Below are positions 8,055 through 16,838 of a stretch of DNA of 64,000 bases, piece by piece. Origin of the DNA: DASXAQ01 sp036406615 (GTDB taxonomy: Bacteria; Actinomycetota; UBA4738); the NCBI GenBank assembly GCA_036406615.1, contig DASXAQ010000001.1, positions 27,245-91,244 on the forward strand, written 5' to 3'. The translations under genes and the position numbers were made by a program. The first letter of the stretch is position 1. Each line of letters opens with the position of its first letter. Below the pieces are notes generated by a model. It did not search any database and was not told the origin of the DNA. It saw only the letters and a list, made by a program, of their open reading frames with translations.

Positions 8055-9455
8055 GTGGCGGACGAGTTCGAGCCCGTCGACGAGGAAACCACCGAAGGGC
8101 ATGCGCCGGGCCGGCTGACCCGCGCCGGCGAGGCGGTCCGCGGCATCGCGATCGACACGACGCCCCTGCGGGAGTCCCGGGACTTCCGGCTGCTGTGGGT
8201 CGGCGAGCTGATCTCCACGACCGGGCGACAGGTCACGCTGGTCGCGCTGCCGGCGCAGATCTTCCTGCTCACGGGATCGTCCTTGGCCGTTGGCATCATC
8301 GGCCTCGTGCAGATCGTCCCGCTGGCGGTCTTCTCGCTCGTCGGCGGGGCATGGGCCGACCGCATGGACCGCCGCAAGCTGATCATCGCGACCGAGGTCG
8401 GGCTGGCCCTCTCGACGGCGATGCTGCTGGTCGGCACCCTGATCAACTTCACGCCGCTGTGGTACCTGTACCTGGCCGCCGGCCTGCAGGCGGGCTTCGG
8501 GGGCGTGAACTCACCGACCCGATCGGCCGTCGTCCCCAACGTCGTCCCACGCGAGCGGCTGCCCGCGGCGCTGGCGTTGAACCAGGTCATGTTCAACACG
8601 ACGATGATCGTCGGGCCCGCAGTGGCCGGCTTCATCATCGGCGTCGGCACGCAGTCCCCGCACTCGCTCGGCCTGATCCTGGCGTACTCGACGGACCTGC
8701 TGACGTTCGCCACCGCCATCGCCGCGGCGATCATGCTGCGGCCGCAGATGCCGCGCGGCGCCGGGACCGAAGCCTCGACGTCGGCGTGGCGGTCCATCCG
8801 TGAGGGCTTCTCGTTCGTCAAGGGCCGGCGCGTGCTGATCGCGACGTTCGTCATCGACCTCAACGCGATGATCTTCGGCATGCCGCGCGCGCTGTTCCCG
8901 GCGCTGGCCTACGACGTGTTCGGCGTCGGCGCGCACGGGCTCGGTCTGCTGTACGCAGCGCCCGCCGCCGGCGCGCTGATCGGCGCGCTCACCGCGGGAT
9001 GGGTCGGCCGCGTCCGGCACCAGGGACGCGCCGTGGTGTGGTCGGTCATGCTGTGGGGCGCCTCGATCGCGGCCTTCGGCTTCTGTCGCAACGCGTTCTG
9101 GCTCGGCCTGTTCTTCCTGGCGATCGCCGGCGGCGCCGACGTCATCAGCGCGGTGTTCCGCTCCACCATCCTGCAGCTCTCCGTTCCCGACGCCCTGCGC
9201 GGGCGCCTGTCCGCGATCCACATCCTGGTCGTCACCGGCGGACCGCGCTTGGGCGACTTCGAGGCCGGCCTGGTCGCCGGCCTGACGACCACCGAGTTCT
9301 CCGTGGTGTCGGGCGGCCTCGCGTGCATCGCGGGCGCGGCGCTGACGGTGTTGTGGATCCCCGAACTGTGGCGATACCACGCGGGCGACACGAAGGATCG
9401 AACCGAGCCCGGCCGGCCCCGCCGGTGGCCCCGCCGGGCACCCCCGGCGGCTTGA
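8055..9455 (+). CDS. MFS exporter (EntS-like)
   Basis: This 466-residue major-facilitator protein has about twelve hydrophobic segments. The first cytoplasmic loop reads GGAWADRMDRRKLI, the conserved GxxxDRxxRR-type motif A. The overall pattern resembles the enterobactin exporter EntS group and other drug exporters. The first 45 residues are hydrophilic and acidic. I take GTG 8055 as the start: a -10-like TATGGT (8043-8048) ends 6 bases upstream and there is no Shine-Dalgarno, which fits the leaderless pattern seen repeatedly in this window. The substrate is unknown. Confidence 0.85.
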   Translation: MADEFEPVDEETTEGHAPGRLTRAGEAVRGIAIDTTPLRESRDFRLLWVGELISTTGRQVTLVALPAQIFLLTGSSLAVGIIGLVQIVPLAVFSLVGGAWADRMDRRKLIIATEVGLALSTAMLLVGTLINFTPLWYLYLAAGLQAGFGGVNSPTRSAVVPNVVPRERLPAALALNQVMFNTTMIVGPAVAGFIIGVGTQSPHSLGLILAYSTDLLTFATAIAAAIMLRPQMPRGAGTEASTSAWRSIREGFSFVKGRRVLIATFVIDLNAMIFGMPRALFPALAYDVFGVGAHGLGLLYAAPAAGALIGALTAGWVGRVRHQGRAVVWSVMLWGASIAAFGFCRNAFWLGLFFLAIAGGADVISAVFRSTILQLSVPDALRGRLSAIHILVVTGGPRLGDFEAGLVAGLTTTEFSVVSGGLACIAGAALTVLWIPELWRYHAGDTKDRTEPGRPRRWPRRAPPAA

Positions 9456-9477
9456 TGACCCGCTTCGCCCTTACCCC

Positions 9478-9505
9478 TTGACGGCCAGGCGTAATGATGT
9501 AATCT
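9478..9505 (+). promoter_or_regulatory. sigma-70 type promoter
   Basis: TTGACG (9478-9483), a 16-base spacer and TAATCT (9500-9505) lie directly upstream of the ATG at 9516. Only 10 bases separate the -10 box from the start codon, and no Shine-Dalgarno is present, so the transcript would be leaderless or nearly so. Confidence 0.65.
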
Positions 9506-9515
9506 TGAAAGCACC

Positions 9516-10046
9516 ATGAAGAACACCGACACCCACACCCAGCAGGAGCTCCAGGGCTGGTTCGCCGGGCGGCTGCCCGACGACTGGTTCTCGGGGCCGC
9601 CCTCGGTCGAGTTCGACCGGGAGGAGATCGTGGTCACCGGCTCGCTTGGCGAGCCCGATCTGCCGGCCGACGCCACCGCCGAGGCCAAAGCCGAGGCTCG
9701 CCTGGCGCGCATCCACCGGTTCCGCGAGGAGACCCGCGACCAGCGCATCCGGATCGCCCGGGAGGCGGAGCGCAAGTTCGGCCGCAAGGTGTCCTGGGGC
9801 GCGGACTGCGCCGACGCGAGCCGCCTGTTCACGACGTTGTCGATCCCGCACATGACGCGCCTGCGCATGCGCGAACGGGCCGTGCTCGACACGCTCGTGG
9901 ATGCGGGCGTCGCCCGGAGCCGATCCGACGCTCTCGCCTGGTGCGTGCGCCTGGTCGGCGACAACGAGTCCGAGTGGATCGGCAAGCTCCGTGCGGCGTT
10001 CGAGCAGGTGGAGAAGGTTCGGGGCGAAGGGCCGAACCCCGAGTAA
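9516..10046 (+). CDS. conserved hypothetical protein
   Basis: This 176-residue cytoplasmic protein was not assigned to a family. The N-terminal 85 residues are acidic with a charged helix (AKAEARLARIHRFREET). The C-terminal half contains MTRLRMRERAVLDTLVDAG and ARSRSDALAWCVRLV, which has the look of a small helical or ribbon-helix-helix-like domain. The near-consensus promoter just upstream predicts constitutive transcription and leaderless translation. It stands alone, with a convergent small gene ending 5 bases away. Confidence 0.6.
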   Translation: MKNTDTHTQQELQGWFAGRLPDDWFSGPPSVEFDREEIVVTGSLGEPDLPADATAEAKAEARLARIHRFREETRDQRIRIAREAERKFGRKVSWGADCADASRLFTTLSIPHMTRLRMRERAVLDTLVDAGVARSRSDALAWCVRLVGDNESEWIGKLRAAFEQVEKVRGEGPNPE

Positions 10047-10051
10047 GCGGG

Positions 10052-10276
10052 CTAGTCCTTGCCGCTGCGGCGGCGGCGGCCGAACAGCCAGATACCCAGC
10101 CCGAGCCCGGCCAGGGCGAGCAGGAACACGAAGAACTTCGCGATGGCCCCCGGTCCCCGGGGGCCGTCGCGCGTCCCGTCGTCGCCGGCGTCCACCATTC
10201 GCCGATCATCGTCGTGTGGCACGGCCGCGGCAACCCGGACGCGCCCGCCTCCCCCGACGATGTCGGATACGGCCAT
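10052..10276 (-). CDS. small single-pass membrane protein
   Basis: This 74-residue frame has a hydrophilic N-terminus, one transmembrane segment near the C-terminus (AKFFVFLLALAGLGLGIWLF) and a positively charged tail RRRRSGKD, giving an N-out or tail-anchored topology. The ATG at 10276 overlaps the -10 box of the divergent FG-GAP gene. A shorter start at an internal Met (about 48 residues) is possible. The transmembrane segment plus basic tail support a real gene, but no family was recognised. Confidence 0.5.
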   Translation of the reverse strand: MAVSDIVGGGGRVRVAAAVPHDDDRRMVDAGDDGTRDGPRGPGAIAKFFVFLLALAGLGLGIWLFGRRRRSGKD

Positions 10277-10287
10277 AGACTCGCGCG

Positions 10288-11925
10288 GTGTCACGGGTGC
10301 AACGGCCGCACCGGTACGACGCGGCGCTTGGCATCGGCGCCGTGGCAACGATCGTCGCGGCGGCGGTCTCCGGGATCGCACCGCGCGCCCACGTCGCGCG
10401 GGCGGACGGCGGCGAGCCGTCGGCGCGGCCGGTCGCCGCATCCGCGGCGCGGACCGTTGTCGGGGACTTCGACGGCGACGGGCGGGCGGACCTGGCGATC
10501 GGCGTGCGCTTCGAGGACGTCGGCTCAGCCGTCGACGCGGGAGCGGTCAACGTCATCTACGGCTCCGGCGCGGGACTGTCGTCGGCCGGCAACCAGCTGT
10601 GGACGCAGGACAGTCCCGGGCTCATCGGCAAGGCCGAGGCCGGTGACAATTTCGGAACGTCGGTGGCGACCGGAGACTTCAACGGCGACGGGTTCGCCGA
10701 CCTGGCCATCGGCTCGGCGGGCGAGAGCATCGGGTCCGCATCGAAGGCGGGCGCCGTGAGCGTCATCTACGGATCGGCCTCGGGGCTGACCTCGGCCGGA
10801 AACCAGTTCTGGGACTTCGACTCGACCGGGATCATCGGGCGGCTGGGCCGCAACGACCAGTTCGGGCTGTCGCTCACGACGGGCGATTTCAACGGTGACG
10901 GGGTCGCGGATCTGGCGGTGGGCGCGCCGGGCAACGACATCAGCCCGTCGACGAACGTCGGCAGCGTCTCGGTCATCTACGGGTCGGCCGCCGGACTCAC
11001 CTCGGGCGGCAACCAGTTCTGGGACCAGGACTCCCCCGGGATCCTTGGGGCGGATGCGCACAACGACTTCTTCGGCTGGGCGCTGACCGCCGGCGACGTG
11101 GACGGCGACGGGTTCGACGACCTGGCGATCGGCACCCCGTTCGACAACCCGAACAACGTGATCGACGCGGGGTCGGTGAACGTCATCATGGGATCGGCCG
11201 CAGGGCTGACGTCGACGGGGAACCAGCAATGGACACAGGACTCCACCGACGTGGCCGACGCGGCGGAGGTGGGAGACCTGCTCGGCTGGGACGTTGCCGC
11301 CGGCGACTTCAACGGGGACGGGTTCGCCGACCTCGCCATCGGTGTGCCCGACGAGGACCTGGCGCTCTCGAACCAGGGCGCGGTCAACGTCCTGTACGGC
11401 TCGGCCGCGGGACTTTCGGCGGACGGCAACCAACTCTGGAGCCAGGACGTGGCCGGCGGCGCGGCGCACGCCGGCGGCGGCTTCGGCAATGCGCTGGCCG
11501 CGGGCGACGTCGACCGCGACGGCCGCCAGGACCTGGCGATCGGCGCCGCCGACGCTCCGGCCGGCACGGTCGCAGGGGGCGGCGACGTGGACGTGCTCCT
11601 CGGGACCGCAGGAGGGCTGTCGGGCACCGGCGCGCAGGAGTGGAACCAGGACACGGGGTCCATCGCCGATCAGGCCGAGCCGAACGACTACTTCGGGGCC
11701 GACGTGGCGTTGCTGGACTTCAACGGGGACGGCGCCGCCGACCTGGCGGTCGCCGTCACGTTCGAGGACATCGGCTCGATCAGCAACGCTGGCGCCGTCA
11801 ACGTGATCTACGGAAGCACCGGCGGCGGTCTCACCGACGCGGGCAACCAGTTCTGGCGCCAGGGGGCGGGCGGCATCCTCGACCAGGCCGAAGCGGGCGA
11901 TCAGTTCGCCTATGCGGTCGCGTGA
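10288..11925 (+). CDS. secreted FG-GAP repeat beta-propeller protein
   Basis: This 545-residue exported protein starts with a signal peptide (about residues 1-38) and then carries seven integrin-alpha-like repeats of about 65-70 residues. Each has a calcium-binding loop such as DFDGDGRADLAIG, DFNGDGFADLAIG or DVDGDGFDDLAIG, plus a NVIYGSxxGL segment. The sixth repeat is divergent (DVDRDGRQDLAIG). The chain begins at a D-G-D-G strand and stops at FAYAVA, just where an eighth repeat would start; this suits a closed seven-bladed propeller with the ends sealed together. GTG 10288 follows TAGACT by 6 bases, a leaderless arrangement. It may bind carbohydrate or protein at the cell surface. Confidence 0.9.
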   Translation: MSRVQRPHRYDAALGIGAVATIVAAAVSGIAPRAHVARADGGEPSARPVAASAARTVVGDFDGDGRADLAIGVRFEDVGSAVDAGAVNVIYGSGAGLSSAGNQLWTQDSPGLIGKAEAGDNFGTSVATGDFNGDGFADLAIGSAGESIGSASKAGAVSVIYGSASGLTSAGNQFWDFDSTGIIGRLGRNDQFGLSLTTGDFNGDGVADLAVGAPGNDISPSTNVGSVSVIYGSAAGLTSGGNQFWDQDSPGILGADAHNDFFGWALTAGDVDGDGFDDLAIGTPFDNPNNVIDAGSVNVIMGSAAGLTSTGNQQWTQDSTDVADAAEVGDLLGWDVAAGDFNGDGFADLAIGVPDEDLALSNQGAVNVLYGSAAGLSADGNQLWSQDVAGGAAHAGGGFGNALAAGDVDRDGRQDLAIGAADAPAGTVAGGGDVDVLLGTAGGLSGTGAQEWNQDTGSIADQAEPNDYFGADVALLDFNGDGAADLAVAVTFEDIGSISNAGAVNVIYGSTGGGLTDAGNQFWRQGAGGILDQAEAGDQFAYAVA

Positions 11926-11962
11926 GCGGACGCCGCGGCACCACGCGCGGACCGCGCCGCTC

Positions 11963-12865
11963 CTACTCCAGCAGCGACGCGAGCTGGCGCGCGTTCGTCG
12001 TGGCGAAGTCGCGGTAGCAGTTGTTGAACACCACGTGCGTCTCGCGGGCCTGCGACGACAGCGACCGGATCCGGGGCGTCCACTCCCCCAGCTCTGCCTG
12101 CGAGTACTCGTAACGGAAGCGCTCGGCGGCCGTCTCCGACTTCGCCTCCCACGCCGCCGTGTTGCGCCCGTGGAAGCGCACGACCGCGAGGTCCCGGCTC
12201 GTCGCCTCAGCCGCCGGCGGCATGCTCGAGGCGAATCCCTGCGGCATGTCCACGCAGACGAACGTCAGATCGTGCTCGTGCAGGAACGACAACGTGCGCT
12301 CGGCGTTGCGTTCGTTCAGCCACGACGCGTGACGGAACTCGACGGCCACGCGGAGCGCCGACAATCGCTGCTGGCATTCGAGCAGGTACTCGCGCGACTC
12401 GTGGGACGGAAAGAACCACTGCGGGAACTGGAACAGGACCGCGCCGAGCTTGCCCGCCGAGTGCAGCGGCATCAGCGCGTCGCGGAACCGCTGCCACACC
12501 TCGTCGACAAGCTCGCCGGGCATCTTGTCCCGATAGACGTTGCGCTTGGCGGCCAGGTCCTTCGGCAGCGCCTCGCGCACGTCCTTGTACAGGGACTCGA
12601 CGCGCGCGGGATGGTTCGTCAGCAGCGCGTACGCCTTCACGTCGAAGACGAAGTCCTTCGGCGTGCGTTCGATCCACAGCTCGGCGTTGCGCTCCGACGG
12701 CGGCGCGTAGTACGTGGAGTCGACCTCGGCCACCGGGAACTGCGACGCGTAGAACCGCAGGCGTTCCTCCGCCGACATCGTCTTCTTCGGATAGAACGTG
12801 CCCGCCTTCACCAGCGTTGGCTCGGTCCATGCGGAGATGCCCACGAGCACCTGGCCGGCCGTCAC
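11963..12865 (-). CDS. DUF72 family TIM-barrel protein
   Basis: This 300-residue protein is a member of DUF72 (YecE-like), a TIM-barrel family of unknown activity. Typical blocks are VGISAWTEPTLV near the N-terminus, FYASQFPVAEVDSTYYAPPS, GAVLFQFPQWF, VAVEFRHASWL and VRFHGRN. The GTG at 12865 overlaps the TGA of the upstream acetyltransferase gene (GTGA), so the two are translationally coupled; upstream in-frame codons would lie inside that gene. The N-terminus YxG/GxSxW is as expected for the family, which supports this start. Confidence 0.88.
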   Translation of the reverse strand: MTAGQVLVGISAWTEPTLVKAGTFYPKKTMSAEERLRFYASQFPVAEVDSTYYAPPSERNAELWIERTPKDFVFDVKAYALLTNHPARVESLYKDVREALPKDLAAKRNVYRDKMPGELVDEVWQRFRDALMPLHSAGKLGAVLFQFPQWFFPSHESREYLLECQQRLSALRVAVEFRHASWLNERNAERTLSFLHEHDLTFVCVDMPQGFASSMPPAAEATSRDLAVVRFHGRNTAAWEAKSETAAERFRYEYSQAELGEWTPRIRSLSSQARETHVVFNNCYRDFATTNARQLASLLE

Positions 12866-13377
12866 GCGGGCTCCTCGATCGCCGCGTCGAGGGCCAGCGA
12901 GAACATCTCCTCCTCGACGGAGGGGTCCGACGGCAACGGCTGCCGCCGGCCGGTCGGCGCGAAGCCGTTCGCGCGATACAGCGCCGCCGCGGCGTCGTTC
13001 CCGTCGGCCACCCACAGGTGGACCTCGCGAAGCCCCCGCTCGCGAGCCCATCCGATCGCGCGTTCGACGAGGAGCCGCCCCAGGCCCGTTCGGCGCACGG
13101 CCGGGTCGACCCACATCGCGACCAGGTGCCCGGCCCCGGGCTGGTCGGGCTCGACGAACATGCCGACCAGGCCGTCGGCGCGGCCGTCGGCGATCGCCAG
13201 GAACGTCACCCCCGGCGCGCCCGATCGCCCGGCCGCGCGGTCGCGCCAGTACTGGTCGGGATGCTCGCGCTCCACGTCCAGCCGGGACGCGAACGCGTAC
13301 GGGGCATCGGCCAGCGCGCGCAGCCGGACGTCGCGAAGCGTCTGCCAGTCCGGCTCGGCGGCCGCGCGGATCTCCAC
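12862..13377 (-). CDS. GNAT family N-acetyltransferase
   Basis: This 171-residue acetyltransferase has the acetyl-CoA binding motif A at VAMWVDPAVRRTGLGRLL (RRTGLG is the pyrophosphate loop) and motif B at LWVADGNDAAAALYRANGF. The N-terminus MEIRAAAEPDWQTLRDVRLRAL is typical of GNAT proteins. The acceptor cannot be predicted. The stop codon overlaps the GTG of the DUF72 gene, so both form a short operon. Confidence 0.88.
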   Translation of the reverse strand: MEIRAAAEPDWQTLRDVRLRALADAPYAFASRLDVEREHPDQYWRDRAAGRSGAPGVTFLAIADGRADGLVGMFVEPDQPGAGHLVAMWVDPAVRRTGLGRLLVERAIGWARERGLREVHLWVADGNDAAAALYRANGFAPTGRRQPLPSDPSVEEEMFSLALDAAIEEPA

Positions 13378-13446
13378 GCGCTCGATGCTACGGGAGCCGA
13401 ACGACCTGCCGCAGACCTGCTTCCCGGGTGGACTCGCCGGCCGGGA

Positions 13447-14403
13447 TCAGATCCAGCCGGCGGCGTTGATGATCTCGGAGTCGCGCAGCTTTCGCAGCGC
13501 CTCGCGCTCGATCAGCCGGACCCGCTCGCCCGACAGCCCCATCTGCTTGCCCACGTCGCGCAGGCTCATGGGGTGTCCGTTGCCGAGCCCGTACCGCAGC
13601 GCGATCACCCGCCGCTCGCGCGAGTCCAGGACGTTGAGCACCGCCTGGCCGATCTCGTCGCGAAGCATCGCGTCCTCGACGGCGTCCAGCGGGCTCTGCT
13701 CGTCGGCCTGCTCGAGCAGGTCCCCGAGCTCGGTGTCCTCGCCCACGGGGGCCTGAAGCGACACGGGCTCGCGCCGCTCGGCCTCCATCAGCCGGTCGAC
13801 CTCCTCGATGGGGATGTCCAGCGCCTTGCCCAGCTCCTCGGGGGTCGGGTCGCGGCCCATCCGCTGGGAGAACTGGACGACGGTCCGGCGCATCTTTCGG
13901 ATCTGGTCGTGGACATGCACGGGCAGGCGGATCTGCCGCCCGCGGTCGGCGATCGCCCGGGTGATGGCCTGACGGATCCACCAGGTGGCGTACGTGCTGA
14001 ACTTGAAGCCGCGGCGCCAGTCGAACAGCTCCACGGCCCGCATGAGCCCGATGTTGCCCTCCTGGACCAGGTCCAGGAAGGGAAGCCCCTGGCCCTGGTA
14101 CTTGCGGGCGATCGACACCACCAGGCGCAGGTTCGCCCGGATGAAGCGCTGCCGCGCCGCCCGGCCCTTTCGAACCGCGTCTCTGGCCTGCCGGATGCTC
14201 TTCTCGGAGCGGAGCCGCTCGGAGGCGAGCTTCTGCTCCGACTCTTCGCCATGCTCGATGGCCATGGCGAGCTCGACCTCCTCCTCCTTGGTGAGGAGTG
14301 GTTCGCGCGCCGCCGCCTCGAGGTACAGGCGGACGTCGTCGGCCTCACTCAGTGCCCGCGTAGGCTCTGACCTGCGAGTTGGCTTTGGTTCTGGATCTGC
14401 CAC
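13447..14403 (-). CDS. RNA polymerase sigma factor, RpoD/HrdB family
   Basis: This 318-residue sigma-70 factor has all parts of a group 1/2 sigma. Region 1.2 begins at [13 protein letters not shown]. Region 2 has [36 protein letters not shown] and the -10 recognition helix [16 protein letters not shown]. Region 3 follows, then region 4 with [12 protein letters not shown] and the helix-turn-helix [18 protein letters not shown]. There is no long acidic region 1.1, so it may be a principal-like (HrdB/SigB type) rather than the essential primary factor. GTG 14403 is chosen because GAAGG lies 6 bases upstream. A hairpin (14418-14436) sits in the leader. Confidence 0.92.
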   Translation of the reverse strand: MADPEPKPTRRSEPTRALSEADDVRLYLEAAAREPLLTKEEEVELAMAIEHGEESEQKLASERLRSEKSIRQARDAVRKGRAARQRFIRANLRLVVSIARKYQGQGLPFLDLVQEGNIGLMRAVELFDWRRGFKFSTYATWWIRQAITRAIADRGRQIRLPVHVHDQIRKMRRTVVQFSQRMGRDPTPEELGKALDIPIEEVDRLMEAERREPVSLQAPVGEDTELGDLLEQADEQSPLDAVEDAMLRDEIGQAVLNVLDSRERRVIALRYGLGNGHPMSLRDVGKQMGLSGERVRLIEREALRKLRDSEIINAAGWI

Positions 14404-14754
14404 GGTGTGCCTTCGCACCCCGGAATCGTTCCGGGGCGACTTTGCTCGAACGATATAACCCAACCAATGGAACGCTACACCAGGCCACTGAATTTCCATA
14501 GCCGGGGTTTCAGCCAGCCGCAATCTGAATGGTCGTCCCATCCAGATTCCAGCCGCACGAAACCAGGGAAGCCGCCGGGCTCCTGTTCGGGCCTGGCGCC
14601 GCCATTCCCCGCGACTCCACAACTGTCGTGGCCCAGCCGTTCGCCCCCGACTGCGAGCCCAAGCATAGCGCGACCCCGGCGCGCCATGGGCGCGGGCCCG
14701 CCGGTTGCCCGATCGGGTCTCCTCGGGCTACGGTCCCGACCCGGGAGGAGGACG
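14404..14754. other. 351-bp divergent intergenic region
   Basis: This region separates the sigma-factor gene (minus) from the hydrolase gene (plus). It holds a perfect 8+8 inverted repeat at 14418-14436, a minus-strand -10-like TTATAT (14457-14452) with no good -35, and a plus-strand TACGGT at about 14729 followed by GGGAGGAGG before GTG 14755. I see no convincing small gene, tRNA or repeat. Confidence 0.5.
14418..14436 (-). promoter_or_regulatory. hairpin in the sigma-factor leader
   Basis: CCCCGGAA-TCG-TTCCGGGG is a perfect inverted repeat with a 3-base loop, ending 14 bases upstream of the GTG start at 14403. No U-run follows, so it is not a terminator. It could affect translation or mRNA stability of the sigma factor. 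Confidence 0.4.
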
Positions 14755-15690
14755 GTGGGAGACACTCGAGACCGGGCGGTTCCCCGGACTGAGGGCCGGA
14801 TCCCGTTCAGGGGGTTCGAGACGTGGTACCGGGTCGTCGGGGACGGCGAGGCCGAAGGTCGGCTGCCGGTCCTCTGCCTGCACGGCGGCCCCGGGGCGAC
14901 CCATCACCACATGGAGCCGTACGAGGCGCTGGCGGGGGCCGGGCGGCGCGTCGTGCTCTACGACCAACTGGGGTGCGGCCGGTCGGCGATCGAGGCGCCA
15001 CACGACGCCTCGATGTACACCCCCGAGCTCTTCATGGAGGAGATCGACGCCGTGCGCGACGCGCTCGGCCTTGACCGGATCCACGTGCTCGGGCATTCGT
15101 GGGGCGGGATGCTCGGCATGCAGTACGCGATCGGCCACCCCCCCGGGCTCGCCGGCCTGATCGTCGAGAGCTCCCCCGCCAGCATCCCTCAGTGGGTGGC
15201 GGAGGCGAACCGACTTCGCGACGAGCTGCCGCCCGAGGTCCAGGCCGTCCTGCTGCGCCACGAAGAGGCGGGCACGACCGACGATCCCGAGTACGAACGC
15301 GCCATGACGGTCTTCTACGACCGCCACGTCTGCCGCGTCCGTCCCTACCCCGACTGGCTGCAGGCGACGTTCGACGGGATCGCCGCCAACCCCGAGGTGT
15401 ACCACCACATGAACGGGCCCAGCGAGTTCCACGTGATCGGCACGATCAGGGACTGGGACATCACCGACCGGCTCGCGGAGATCACGGTCCCCACGCTGGT
15501 GCTGTCGGGCCGCTACGACGAGGCGACGCCCGCAATCGCGGAGACGGTGCACCGCGGCATCCCCGGATCCGAATGGGTGATGTTCGAACAGAGCTCGCAC
15601 ATGGCGCAGGCGGAGGAGCCCGACGAGATCCTTCGTGTCGTGAGCGAGTTCCTCGATCGCGTCGAGTCGGGAACCGGCGGATCCAGCTAG
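14755..15690 (+). CDS. proline iminopeptidase-like alpha/beta hydrolase
   Basis: This 311-residue enzyme is of peptidase family S33. It has the oxyanion block LCLHGGPGATHHHM, the DQLGCGRS strand typical of proline iminopeptidases, and the nucleophile elbow GHSWGGMLG. An Asp in GRYDEATP and a His in QSSHMAQAEEPDE complete the expected triad. It would release N-terminal proline or act on related amides or esters in the cytoplasm. GTG 14755 has GGGAGGAGG just upstream. It stands alone, with no obvious operon partner. Confidence 0.85.
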   Translation: MGDTRDRAVPRTEGRIPFRGFETWYRVVGDGEAEGRLPVLCLHGGPGATHHHMEPYEALAGAGRRVVLYDQLGCGRSAIEAPHDASMYTPELFMEEIDAVRDALGLDRIHVLGHSWGGMLGMQYAIGHPPGLAGLIVESSPASIPQWVAEANRLRDELPPEVQAVLLRHEEAGTTDDPEYERAMTVFYDRHVCRVRPYPDWLQATFDGIAANPEVYHHMNGPSEFHVIGTIRDWDITDRLAEITVPTLVLSGRYDEATPAIAETVHRGIPGSEWVMFEQSSHMAQAEEPDEILRVVSEFLDRVESGTGGSS

Positions 15691-15746
15691 CGCGCAAGGC
15701 TTTCGGCGGCTGCGGGGTTTCTGCGAAGTCGCCGAGGCGGCCCCGG

Positions 15747-16736
15747 CTACGCCTGCGGGTCGACGAGCGTCTTGACGCCTCCGCGCCCCTCGGCCAGCCC
15801 GGCCATCGCGTCGCCCACGCCCTCGAGGCGAACCGTCCCCGTCACGATCTTCGCCGCCTCCGATCGCTGCTGCAGGTGGCGCAGCGCCCCCTGCATCGAC
15901 TCCCACGACGGGCCGGAGATCGAGAACGCGCGCTGCTCCTTGATCGTCATGCGCAGCAGCAGGATCGGTGCCATCGGAATGCCCAGGATGCCCACGCTTC
16001 CGAGCGGGGCGCAGACGTCGAAGACCTGCTCCAGCGAGGCGGAGGCTCCGGAGCACTCGAACGTGTGCGCCGGGCCGAGCGGGTCGTGGGAGGCCAGCGC
16101 GTCGGCCGGATCGCGAACGGACGGGTCGAACGCGTCCACGCACCCGAGCTCGAGGCCGAGCGTCCGGCGCTCCGCGTTCGGGTCGGCGCCGACGACGCGG
16201 CACCCGACGGCCGACAACGCCGACACGGTCAGCAGGCCGACCGGCCCCAGCCCGGCGACGTACGCGAGGTCCCCCGCTTGCGCTTGCGATAGCTCCACGG
16301 CGCGCAGGGCCACGCCGAGCGGCTCGGCGAGCGCGGCCGCCAGGTCGTCGACCGCGTCGGGGACCGGGATCAGGTTGCGCTTGGGATACACGGTGAGCTC
16401 GGCGTAGCCGCCGCCCATCCGGGCCGGCGGATCGGCGCAGTGGCGCCACTCGCCTCGGCGGCACCACTCGCACTCGCCGCACCCGCGTGCGGGGAACGGC
16501 GTCACGCGCGTCCCCGGGGGCCATTCGCCGGAGGGGTCCAGGTCGACGACCGCGGAGACCTCGTGCCCCAGGACCACGTCGGGTCCCGACAGGGCGCCGG
16601 TCTTGTAGAGGGACAGGTCCGACCCGCAGATCCCGCAGTACAGGACCCGCAGGCGGACGTCGCCGGGCCCGGGCTCGGGCACGGGGGCGTCGCGGACCTC
16701 GATCGTGCGCTCCCGGGTGAAGAAGGCGGCACGCAT
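15747..16736 (-). CDS. zinc-dependent alcohol dehydrogenase (MDR family)
   Basis: This 329-residue medium-chain dehydrogenase has the catalytic zinc ligands C37 (CGICGSD) and H58-E59 (GHEV). The four structural zinc cysteines (86, 89, 92, 100) lie in GCGECEWCRRGEWRHC. The NAD(P) fold contains VAGLGPVGLLTVSAL (GxGxxG). It is of the sorbitol/threonine dehydrogenase-like group and oxidises an alcohol with NAD(P). The ATG is near a -10-like sequence and lacks a strong Shine-Dalgarno. It is divergent from the ThDP enzyme gene at 16839. Confidence 0.88.
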   Translation of the reverse strand: MRAAFFTRERTIEVRDAPVPEPGPGDVRLRVLYCGICGSDLSLYKTGALSGPDVVLGHEVSAVVDLDPSGEWPPGTRVTPFPARGCGECEWCRRGEWRHCADPPARMGGGYAELTVYPKRNLIPVPDAVDDLAAALAEPLGVALRAVELSQAQAGDLAYVAGLGPVGLLTVSALSAVGCRVVGADPNAERRTLGLELGCVDAFDPSVRDPADALASHDPLGPAHTFECSGASASLEQVFDVCAPLGSVGILGIPMAPILLLRMTIKEQRAFSISGPSWESMQGALRHLQQRSEAAKIVTGTVRLEGVGDAMAGLAEGRGGVKTLVDPQA

Positions 16737-16838
16737 CCTGCGGCGACTATACCCACCGCCCGCGGCCCGGCGTCCCGCGTCGCCGGCGCCGGCACCTTCG
16801 TCCGGCCTCGTTCGCCCCCGTGCCTATACTCGCGCCGC

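Noticed and set aside
10288..11925. The seven-bladed FG-GAP protein as the missing heavy chain of the mau-like system
   Set aside because: It is of the integrin FG-GAP family, not the MauB propeller family, lies 9 kb away and has its own promoter.
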